64,000 nt of DNA from Clostridium saccharobutylicum DSM 13864 (GTDB taxonomy: Bacteria; Bacillota; Clostridia; Clostridiales; Clostridiaceae). The first letter of the stretch is position 1; each line of letters opens with the position of its first letter. The notes under the pieces were generated by a model. The model was not told where the DNA came from. It searched no databases and saw only the letters and a program-made list of their open reading frames with translations. The DNA lies in contig NC_022571.1 of NCBI RefSeq assembly GCF_000473995.1, forward strand, positions 2,883,416 to 2,947,415, written 5' to 3'. Both the position numbers and the translations under genes were made by a program. Below, in pieces: positions 46,174 through 53,542 of this stretch.

Positions 46174-46216
46174 AATAAGGAGCATGCATCTAAATTTGTT
46201 GCATGCTCCTTATTTT
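46174..46216. terminator. Bidirectional terminator
   Basis: AATAAGGAGCATGCA pairs perfectly with TGCATGCTCCTTATT around an 11-nt loop. It serves the DC-tail gene and topB, which converge. Confidence 0.9.
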
Positions 46217-46244
46217 TATGTCATTTATTTGATTGTACCTAAAT

Positions 46245-48434
46245 TTACTTAAAGTCTTTCAAAAGTGCTGCAAATGGATTTTCATTAAATTCTTCTGCTT
46301 CTTTTTTCATTTTCTTCATGTAATTATTAACTTCTCTCTTATCTACTTTTCCATTTTTATCAAATCTCTTTTTAAATTGAGACGCCTTCTCTCTAAAGTT
46401 ACAATTAGTTCCTGGACAAACATAAATTGCACCTTCTCCATGTCCTCTAAGTTCTAATTTTTTCTTACATTCTGGACATCTGGCATTTGTAACCCTTGAT
46501 ATACTTTCCCTATATCCACATTCTCTATCTTGGCATACATTCATAACGCCATTCTTGCCTTTAACTTCTAACATATACTTACCACACTGTGGACATTTTT
46601 TACCTGTCAAATTATCATGAGTATATTTATCAGTACTAAATTTTACATCCTGAACTAATGCTGTTGCATAATTCCTCATTCTACCTATAAAATCATGTGC
46701 ATCTTCTTTTCCTTTGCTTATATAATCAAGTTCTTTTTCCCATCTTGCAGTAAGAAGCGGCGATTTTAAATCTTTAGGTACAAGTTCTATAAGTTGCTTT
46801 CCTTTAGATGTTGGAATTAATTCTTTTCCTTTTTTTTCTATAACAAAAGAATTAAATAATTTTTCTATTATATCTGCTCTTGTTGCAACAGTTCCAAGCC
46901 CACCTGTTTCTCCAAGTGTTTTAGCAGATTCTTTGTCCACGTTAATATATTTTTGTGGATTTTCCATAGCAGACAACAATGTTCCTTCATTAAATCTAGC
47001 TGGTGGTTTAGTTTGATGTTTTTTTATTTCAACATTATTTATTTTTAGTTTATCACCCTTAACTAATTTAGGTAAAACTTGTTCCTTTAATATTCCCTCT
47101 TCATTAGTTTCTTCAAGATCATCTACTCTATCATAAACCATCTTCCATCCTTTATCTTTTATAACCTTACCTTTAGCTCTAAAAGTTTCATCTCCTATTT
47201 TAATAGTGATTCCTGTTTGAACATATTCAAATGGAGGTAGTAAAACACTTAAGAATCTCTTTATTACTAAATCATATACATTTCTTTCTTCTGAACTTAA
47301 ACTTCCAAGACTTACTCTTTGTTCCGTTGGAATAATAGCATGGTGATCTGAAACCTTCGAGTCATCCACAAAACTTTTACTTGCATGAATATTACCTTTT
47401 AATATTTCAGTAGCTGGTTTTGCATAATTTGAAACACAAATAGCCTTCAATCTATCTTTTAAGGTAGGTACTACATCCTTAGTTATATATCTTGAATCTG
47501 TTCTTGGATATGTCAAAATTTTATAATTTTCATATAATCTTTGCATTATAGATAATGTTTGTTTTGCTGAATATCCAAAAATTCTATTACAATCCCTTTG
47601 AAGTTCTGTTAGATCATATAATGCTGGAGCATATTGTTTTTTATTACTTTCTTTAATATCAACAACTTCTGCATCCCTGCCCCTACATTCTCCTACTATT
47701 TTCTTAGCTATTTCTTCATTAAATAATCTATTTGTATTATCTTTGTTAATCCATTCCATAGAAAAGTTATTGCTATTAGCTATTATTGTATGATAATTCT
47801 TAGGTTTGAAATTCTTAATATCTTCCTCTCTCTGAACTATCATAGCTAAAGTTGGAGATTGAACTCTACCTGCTGATAACTGAGCATTATACTTACAAGT
47901 TAAGGCTCTTGTTACATTAAGACCAACAATCCAGTCAGCTTCTGCTCTTCCAACTGCTGCTTTATACAAATTATCATAAGAAGATCCTGGCTTTAGATTT
48001 TTAAATCCATCCAATATAGCTTTATCAGTTTGTGAAGATATCCAAAGTCTCTTTATCGGCTTTTTAAAGCCAACTTTTTCAATTATCCATCTTGCTACCA
48101 ATTCTCCTTCTCTTCCTGCATCTGTTGCTATAACTAAATCCTTTATGTCATCTCTCAACATTTGTTTTTTTACTTCGTTAAATTGCTTACCAGTTTTTTT
48201 AATTACAGTAAGTTTCATTTTTTTAGGAAGCATAGGTAAAGTATCCATACTCCATTTTTTATATTTATCCCCATAACCTTCTGGGTCTAGTAACGTAACT
48301 AAATGACCTAGTGCCCATGTTACTATATAATTAGGTCCTTCTATATATGCGCCTTTATTTTGGTTACATTTTAAAACTTTAGCTAAATCTCTCCCAACAC
48401 TTGGTTTTTCTGCTAATACAAGAGTTTTACTCAT
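46245..48434 (-). CDS. topB: DNA topoisomerase III
   Basis: 729 residues, type IA topoisomerase that passes single strands and helps decatenate and resolve recombination intermediates. Toprim motif with D-A-G-R-E-G-E (105-111), G-R-V-Q-S-P-T-L (189-196), and catalytic Tyr309 in L-T-Y-P-R-T-D-S-R-Y. Two four-Cys zinc modules close the protein (C-P-Q-C..C-Q-D-R-E-C and C-P-E-C..C-P-G-T-N-C at ~630-690). The length fits Firmicute TopB. Single gene. Confidence 0.95.
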   Translation of the reverse strand: MSKTLVLAEKPSVGRDLAKVLKCNQNKGAYIEGPNYIVTWALGHLVTLLDPEGYGDKYKKWSMDTLPMLPKKMKLTVIKKTGKQFNEVKKQMLRDDIKDLVIATDAGREGELVARWIIEKVGFKKPIKRLWISSQTDKAILDGFKNLKPGSSYDNLYKAAVGRAEADWIVGLNVTRALTCKYNAQLSAGRVQSPTLAMIVQREEDIKNFKPKNYHTIIANSNNFSMEWINKDNTNRLFNEEIAKKIVGECRGRDAEVVDIKESNKKQYAPALYDLTELQRDCNRIFGYSAKQTLSIMQRLYENYKILTYPRTDSRYITKDVVPTLKDRLKAICVSNYAKPATEILKGNIHASKSFVDDSKVSDHHAIIPTEQRVSLGSLSSEERNVYDLVIKRFLSVLLPPFEYVQTGITIKIGDETFRAKGKVIKDKGWKMVYDRVDDLEETNEEGILKEQVLPKLVKGDKLKINNVEIKKHQTKPPARFNEGTLLSAMENPQKYINVDKESAKTLGETGGLGTVATRADIIEKLFNSFVIEKKGKELIPTSKGKQLIELVPKDLKSPLLTARWEKELDYISKGKEDAHDFIGRMRNYATALVQDVKFSTDKYTHDNLTGKKCPQCGKYMLEVKGKNGVMNVCQDRECGYRESISRVTNARCPECKKKLELRGHGEGAIYVCPGTNCNFREKASQFKKRFDKNGKVDKREVNNYMKKMKKEAEEFNENPFAALLKDFK

Positions 48435-48538
48435 TTTTCTTATCTTCCTCTCTTAAATGCCTTTTCTATTAATTAAGGCACATCTTATCGACTTATTATA
48501 TCATATAATGTTTATCAATTTAAAATTCATGTTTTAAT

Positions 48539-49060
48539 CTATATCTGAGTAAATGTAAATATTGATGTTATATGAAGTAAATCAAGAATTATAACAATAT
48601 TTATACAAGTTAAAATTCCACACAATATATCTTCGAATTTACCATTAGTCTTTATCTTCGCTAATGATACCTTTTTCTTGCTAAAAGGATAAAACCAAGG
48701 TAATCCTCCAATAGTAAAGCTATCTAAGATTAAATGAGAAAATATTCCTATAAATACTCCATTAATTGCTACCAATCCTAGCTTCTCTTTAATCATTCCT
48801 ATACCAATAGAATATAAAAATAAATATATAAGTGGTGCATGAAATAATTTTCTATGCCCTGCAAACTTGTTTATTGCTTTAGAAACTGATTTAGCTTTTT
48901 GTCCAATATAACTATTTTTATGATCTATATCAGGAAATAAACTTCCTACAATTGCTCCTCCTAGTAATAATCCACTCGTTAATACAGATTGCTTTGGTAC
49001 TCGACATATCATATACAATCCTAATAATATTCCACCATTCACATGTGTCTTATAATTCAT
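48539..49060 (-). CDS. YdjM-like membrane-bound metal-dependent hydrolase (DUF457)
   Basis: 173 residues from ATG 49060 (M-N-Y-K-T-H-V-N-G-G), which has AGGAG 8 nt upstream; the longer frame to 49084 is rejected. Conserved polar residues of the family: K-T-H near the N terminus, P-D-I-D-H, H-R-K-L-F-H, and H-L-I-L-D-S-F-T within four hydrophobic helices. Related proteins are LexA-controlled in some bacteria. Substrate unknown. Confidence 0.8.
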   Translation of the reverse strand: MNYKTHVNGGILLGLYMICRVPKQSVLTSGLLLGGAIVGSLFPDIDHKNSYIGQKAKSVSKAINKFAGHRKLFHAPLIYLFLYSIGIGMIKEKLGLVAINGVFIGIFSHLILDSFTIGGLPWFYPFSKKKVSLAKIKTNGKFEDILCGILTCINIVIILDLLHITSIFTFTQI

Positions 49061-49358
49061 TTTAAGTACTCCTATTTTTAACACTTATTTTTACTTTTAC
49101 TAAACTTTAATTGTTTGACTTATTAACAATTATTTTTGTTTAGTACTAGTGTCATTATTAGATTTTTTCTTATGTATCTCTTTTATGTATTATACTACAT
49201 TTTTACCTTCTATCTACATTTATATAATATTTAAACTTAAATTTCTACGAAATATGTGGTTTATGATTCAATACCCAAAAGATATTGTTAATCAAAATTT
49301 TACAGCTCGCAAATCGCAAACTACTAACCTTAATTATATTTTAAAATATATTTTAACC
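49061..49358. other. AT-rich gap
   Basis: No convincing gene. A 78-codon plus-strand frame here lacks a ribosome site and ends inside the terminator hairpin. Confidence 0.5.
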
Positions 49359-49433
49359 CAAAAAGAAATGATGCTCTTTTGTTGAGTGTTACATTTTCTC
49401 TAGTAACCAAAACAACAGAGCACCATTTCTTTC
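49359..49433 (-). terminator. Terminator of the feo transcript
   Basis: On the minus strand, AAAGAAATGGTGCTCTGTTG pairs with CAACAAAAGAGCATCATTTC.. (small bulge), followed by T5. The loop contains GGTTACTAG..., resembling an inner part of family A. Confidence 0.75.
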
Positions 49434-49444
49434 ATATTCCTTAA

Positions 49445-49600
49445 TCAATTTTGTTTTTTATCTTTTGATTCACATTTATTTTCTAATTTGCATCCTTTGC
49501 AACCGCAACTACATTTTCCCTTTGAGGAATTTCTTACAGACTTTACTATTATATAAAAAGCTATCAAACATATTATAACAGTTATAATTATCTCTATCAT
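49445..49600 (-). CDS. FeoB-associated Cys-rich membrane protein
   Basis: 51 residues, found by direct translation. One N-terminal membrane helix (I-I-I-T-V-I-I-C-L-I-A-F-Y-I-I-V) then a cytoplasmic Cys motif K-C-S-C-G-C-K-G-C..C. Size, topology and motif match the FeoB-associated Cys-rich peptides of Firmicutes, which accompany ferrous iron uptake. It lies downstream of feoB in the same direction. GTAGGTG precedes the ATG. A 245-bp family-B repeat now separates it from feoB. Confidence 0.85.
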   Translation of the reverse strand: MIEIIITVIICLIAFYIIVKSVRNSSKGKCSCGCKGCKLENKCESKDKKQN

Positions 49601-49632
49601 TAATTTCTTCACCTACCTAAGATACTATTCTC

Positions 49633-49877
49633 AAGGCACATTCAAAAAATAATAAGCCATCTGCAAGCCTATTTTTCATCAGAGGAAGCTCGATTCGCAT
49701 ACGCTCACTGAGTGCTCTCTGAGTAAGCGACCATCATCAAATCATAGATTTGGACTTTCACTTATCTGCTCACGTTAGCAGATTCCTCTAATAGATCGCT
49801 ATAAGACAAATCCACTTCCTTGCCACATGAAAAATAATCATGACATTTTGGACTTGTTATTTTCTTTCATGTGCCTA
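49633..49877 (+). repeat. Family B repeat copy B4 (245 bp, long form)
   Basis: AAGGCACATTCAAAAAATAA at the left and TTGTTATTTTCTTTCATGTGCCTA at the right. It carries the long interior (GAAGCTCGATTCGCA..CTCACTGAGTG..AAATCATAGATTTGG) also seen in B8. It supplies the TAG stop of feoB. Confidence 0.85.
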
Positions 49878-51638
49878 AAATATTAAACTTCCCAAATTGT
49901 ATACTAAGAATGAAGCAACCCATGCAACTATCAATTGAAACACTACTGAAAATAATGTTAACTTTATTCCATATTCTTTTTTCATAGCTCCAAGTGCAGA
50001 TATACAAGGCGTATATAATAATATGAATACTAAGAATGCATAAGCTGATAAAGAAGTAAAATGTTGTGGCAATATAACGCTTAAATCTCCTGCAAAAATT
50101 ACTTGCATTGATGCTAAGACTGATTCCTTAGCCAACAATCCTGAAATTAAAGATACAGCTGATTGCCAATTTCCAAAACCTACAGGTTTAAATATTGGTG
50201 CTATAACACTTCCTATTGAAGCTAACAAACTTTCATTAACTTCGCTTACCATCCCATTAATATTAAAATTTGATAAAAACCATACTAATACACTCATGGC
50301 AAATATTATAGTTCCGGCTTTTTTTAAAAACTGTCCAGCTTTATCCATTGTTTGTTTATATACCGAAGAAACCTTTGGCATTTTATATTCTGGAATTTCT
50401 ATTATAAACGGTTCCTCATCTTTTTTAAAATATGTATTTTTAAATAATATTCCAAGTAAAAATGCTACTATTACTCCCATTAAGTATAATGAAGCTACGA
50501 TTAATCCTCTATGAGTTTCAAAAAACACTGCTGCAAAAACTGTATAAACTGGTAATCTAGCATTACACGACATAAATGGTACAAGTATTGCTGTAAGTTT
50601 TCTATCCTTTTCGCTTTCTAAAGTTCTAGCTGTCATTATAGCAGGTACTGTACACCCAAATCCTATTATCATTGGAATAAACGCCTTTCCTGAAAGCCCC
50701 ATTTTTCTCATTAATTTATCCATCATGAAAGCAACTCTAGCCATATAACCACTATCTTCTAGAAGCGTTATACATATAAATAATACTAAGATTATAGGCA
50801 ATAGCACTATTATTCCACCGACTCCTGAAATTATTCCATCTAAAATAAGTGATTGAAACCATGGAGCAGTATTTGAAAGTAGATCGTGTCCTCGAGGAAT
50901 TATAATATCATTTAATAACCCATCTAATACATCAGACAATGGTTGTCCTACCCATGAAAATGTTAATTGAAACATTAATGACATTAATGCAATAAATATT
51001 GGATATGCAAATACTGGATGTAATACATATTTATCTAATTTTTCAGTAAAAGATTCGTTATTGTTTTCTTTTTCTTTAAGACTATCTCTCAAGGTACTTT
51101 CAATAAATTTATACGCATCCTTTTCGGAAGAAAAATTAAATTTATCACAATCCCCAGAAACATTAAAATTTTCTTTCTGTAATCTCTCTTTAATTTTATC
51201 AATACCTATATTTTTTCCTGCAATAATAGGAATAACTTCTACATCTAGATCTTTACTTAATTTTTTATAATCAATTATAATACCTTTATTCTCACAAATA
51301 TCAATCATATTTAATGCTAATATAATAGGTTTATTAAATTGCTTAAGTTGTGTTGTAAGATATAAATTTCTATTCAGATTTGATGCATCTACAATATTTA
51401 AGATTACATCAACATCGCCTTCTTCTAAAAATTGTTTAGATACCTTTTCTTCATTAGAAAAAGTGTCCATTGCATATATACCTGGCAAATCTACTACTTT
51501 TATGTCGCCAAAGAATCCTTCTTTTTTATCTACAGTAACGCCTGGCCAATTACCTACATACTGATTAGATCCTGTTAATGCATTATACAACGTTGTTTTT
51601 CCCACATTGGGATTACCAAGCAAAGCTACATTTATCAT
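49875..51638 (-). CDS. feoB: Ferrous iron transport protein B
   Basis: 587 residues. Cytoplasmic G domain at the N terminus: G-N-P-N-V-G-K-T (8-15), switch region G-N-W-P-G-V-T-V, D-L-P-G-I-Y, N-M-I-D. Then a helical spacer and a ~8-helix permease with two Gate motifs (G-F-G-C-T-V-P-A-I and T-P-C-I-S-A-L-G-A). Imports Fe2+ across the membrane. The last codons run S-L-I-F-TAG, the TAG lying in the terminal sequence of family-B repeat B4. It forms an operon with feoA upstream, 117 bp away. Confidence 0.95.
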   Translation of the reverse strand: MINVALLGNPNVGKTTLYNALTGSNQYVGNWPGVTVDKKEGFFGDIKVVDLPGIYAMDTFSNEEKVSKQFLEEGDVDVILNIVDASNLNRNLYLTTQLKQFNKPIILALNMIDICENKGIIIDYKKLSKDLDVEVIPIIAGKNIGIDKIKERLQKENFNVSGDCDKFNFSSEKDAYKFIESTLRDSLKEKENNNESFTEKLDKYVLHPVFAYPIFIALMSLMFQLTFSWVGQPLSDVLDGLLNDIIIPRGHDLLSNTAPWFQSLILDGIISGVGGIIVLLPIILVLFICITLLEDSGYMARVAFMMDKLMRKMGLSGKAFIPMIIGFGCTVPAIMTARTLESEKDRKLTAILVPFMSCNARLPVYTVFAAVFFETHRGLIVASLYLMGVIVAFLLGILFKNTYFKKDEEPFIIEIPEYKMPKVSSVYKQTMDKAGQFLKKAGTIIFAMSVLVWFLSNFNINGMVSEVNESLLASIGSVIAPIFKPVGFGNWQSAVSLISGLLAKESVLASMQVIFAGDLSVILPQHFTSLSAYAFLVFILLYTPCISALGAMKKEYGIKLTLFSVVFQLIVAWVASFLVYNLGSLIF

Positions 51639-51755
51639 AAGTGTTAATCCTCTCTGTATTAATAATAATCAACTAATTTATATTTTTATACAATACAAAA
51701 CAATTGTGTTTATCATTAAGTTTCGATGTTTTATTTGTTTATACTTTAATTTTTA

Positions 51756-51977
51756 TTATACTGATAATAATATTGATTTAGCATCCTTTTTTCTTATAGC
51801 TAAGTCAAATCCTCTAAAATTTATTATTATAGGATCTCCTAAAGGTGCGCATCTTTTAAATTGTACTTCTGTACCTTCAATACATCCTAAAGCAAGTAAT
51901 CTTTTAGTTAACTTCTCGTTTCCATTAATTGATGCAATTATTCCTTTTTCACCTGGATTTAAATTACAAAGACTCAT
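51756..51977 (-). CDS. feoA: Ferrous iron transport protein A
   Basis: 73 residues from ATG 51977 (M-S-L-C-N-L-N-P-G-E), chosen because GGGAGG lies ~9 nt upstream; the 11 extra upstream codons are not needed. SH3-like fold pattern: G-E-K-G-I-I, L-T-K-R-L-L-A-L-G-C-I-E-G-T-E-V, A-P-L-G-D-P. It assists FeoB from the cytoplasm. First gene of the feo transcript. Confidence 0.93.
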   Translation of the reverse strand: MSLCNLNPGEKGIIASINGNEKLTKRLLALGCIEGTEVQFKRCAPLGDPIIINFRGFDLAIRKKDAKSILLSV

Positions 51978-52014
51978 AAAAAACGCCTCCCAATTGAAAT
52001 TGTTTATCATATAA

Positions 52015-52037
52015 TTAAGAATATCATTATTATCATC
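52015..52037 (-). promoter_or_regulatory. feoA promoter with Fur-like site
   Basis: On the minus strand, TTGACT (-35, 52032-52037) is followed 17 nt later by ATATTC/TATTCT (-10). The spacer ATGATGATAATAATG contains a degenerate 7-1-7 Fur element (TGATAAT-A-ATGATAT). Repression by Fur with iron would fit feo regulation elsewhere. Confidence 0.55.
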
Positions 52038-52097
52038 ATCTAGTCAATATATAAAACTATTTTTTTATAAATAAATAAGTGAAATTTCTTTATAAAA

Positions 52098-52140
52098 TAA
52101 AAAAACAAATGGAAGTTTTAATCATTCCACTTGTTTTAGT
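52098..52140 (-). terminator. Terminator of the cell-wall-binding gene
   Basis: On the minus strand, AAACAAGTGGAA pairs with TTCCATTTGTTT (one mismatch), then T-rich. It lies beyond repeat B5, so B5 is inside the transcript. Confidence 0.7.
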
Positions 52141-52150
52141 ATTCTTTATT

Positions 52151-52235
52151 AAGGCACAATCAAATAAATAACAAGTCCATTTGCCAGTCTATTTTCTATG
52201 GCAAATTTGACTTGTTATTTATTTTCATGTACCTA
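52151..52235 (+). repeat. Family B repeat copy B5 (85 bp, short form)
   Basis: AAGGCACAATCAAATAAATA..TTTTCATGTACCTA with a reduced interior. It supplies the TAG stop of the cell-wall-binding gene. Confidence 0.8.
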
Positions 52236-52601
52236 ATTTAAATTTGTATTAAGATTTGAAATAAATGCTTCTTCTATTGGTAAAGTACTTTCACTCATAA
52301 GCTGTCCACTTTCTGAAAAAGTATATGGTTGTCCATTAATGTTTACTAATCCAGTTTGTACTACTCCATTTAGATTTGCGTAATATAAATTTTCTCCATA
52401 TTTTATCCAACCAGTTTGTATTGCACCATTTACATTAGTAAAATAGGAAGCCTCACCATCTTTAATCAAACCGCTCTTCATTACGCCAGAATCATCTAAA
52501 TAGTACCATGTTGTTCCGTCTTGAATCCATCCACTTTTTTTATTTCCTTCGTCATCAAAGAAATACCATTTTTTATTAATACTTTTCCACCCAGTAATCA
52601 T
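52233..52601 (-). CDS. Protein made of choline-type cell-wall-binding repeats
   Basis: 122 residues from ATG 52601 (M-I-T-G-W-K-S-I), preceded by TATGGAGG; the frame opens earlier inside repeat B6 but without a ribosome site. About five ~20-residue repeats (G-W-I-Q-D-G-T-T-W-Y-Y-L-D-D-S-G-V-M-K-S-G) make up nearly the whole protein. No signal peptide and no catalytic domain, so it may be a detached remnant of an enzyme like the lysozyme at 18992, or a wall-binding accessory. It is flanked by two family-B repeats. Confidence 0.75.
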   Translation of the reverse strand: MITGWKSINKKWYFFDDEGNKKSGWIQDGTTWYYLDDSGVMKSGLIKDGEASYFTNVNGAIQTGWIKYGENLYYANLNGVVQTGLVNINGQPYTFSESGQLMSESTLPIEEAFISNLNTNLN

Positions 52602-52634
52602 CTTATATCCTCCATAACATTTGATATTTTTCTT

Positions 52635-52796
52635 AAGGCACATTCAAAAAAATAACGAGTCCATCTGCCAAGCCTATTTTGCATCATGCTACGTTAGCGG
52701 ATTCCTCTAATAGCCCGCTATGAGACAAATCCACTTCCTTGCCTAATGCAAAATAATCATGGCATTTTGGACTTGTTATTTTCTTTCATGTGCCTA
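52635..52796 (+). repeat. Family B repeat copy B6 (162 bp)
   Basis: AAGGCACATTCAAAAAAATA..TTTCTTTCATGTGCCTA with the medium interior (GATTCCTCTAATAGCCCGC..GAGACAAATCC). It begins 34 bp upstream of the cell-wall-binding gene start. Confidence 0.85.
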
Positions 52797-53542
52797 ACTC
52801 TGCTCGTTTAAAATTAAGTGATATTTCTTCTCCACTTGACCCTATAACGTCTTTTCTATACTTTCCACAACATTTATATCTTACATAACTTTATTTAAAA
52901 CTTAATCCAAAATCAATATATTTAGACATTAATTATATTTTCAAATTGCAAATCGACATTAAAATTTTACTTTTATTTAACTATATCTACATTCTTTATA
53001 CGCTTTTATTATAGCAATCATAGTATTTTATGTAACCACCCCAAAGGGTAGTTTATACGCTTATTAAGTTGTTGTAAAATTTTCATAACTTTCCTAAAAC
53101 GCATAAAAGAATATTATATTCCCACGTCTTATAAATCTCTAAAAAATAAAAAAAGACCACATTAAAACGAATCTTTAACACAATAAATAAACCCCTATTA
53201 TATCAAAATGTTGATATAAATTTATTGTGTTATTCTTTCTTTTTAAAAGCAGTCATAATTACTCTTAAATATTCTAAAGAGTCTAAATATAAAATTAACT
53301 TAAATACTACATATTTTTCTCATCTTTACCCAGTAACCACAATTGAAAACCCTATTTTATATTTCAACTATAATACCTTACCCCTTTGGTATTATACTAA
53401 ACTATATATTTTTTTATAACTACCCAAAAGGGGAGCCTTTTTACATATTGTAATTTTTTTTGCTTTAACGAAGAGATAATTTCAGTAATATCATCCTTTA
53501 ACTTCATTAAAAGCTTTATCTTTTCTTACTATGTATATTCTT
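52797..53542. other. 746-bp gap with GC-rich palindromic motifs
   Basis: No convincing gene. Three related CCC..GGG motifs stand out in AT-rich DNA: AACCACCCCAAAGGGTAG at ~53035, ACCTTACCCCTTTGGTATTA at ~53373, and AACTACCCAAAAGGGGAG at ~53420. There is also an AACACAATAAAT/ATTTATTGTGTT inverted repeat (53178-53233) enclosing TATATCAA/TTGATATA. They lie at the 3' side of the MalT-like gene. Function unknown. Confidence 0.4.

Noticed and set aside
45907-46242. Frames in other registers across the TGTGAC repeat
   Set aside because: They are by-products of the hexamer repeat (Val-Thr runs). The DC-tail frame has the start site and the terminator in register.
48474-48490. Possible family B end (AAGGCACATC) upstream of topB
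   Set aside because: Only ~10 bp match, without the AATAACAAGTCCA subterminal, so chance is likely.
49149-49385. 78-codon plus-strand frame
   Set aside because: No ribosome site, AT-driven Phe/Tyr/Ile composition, and it runs into the terminator hairpin of the feo transcript.
53225-53419. 64-codon plus-strand frame in the 746-bp gap
   Set aside because: No ribosome site; composition reflects AT-rich DNA, and it spans the inverted-repeat and palindrome motifs.
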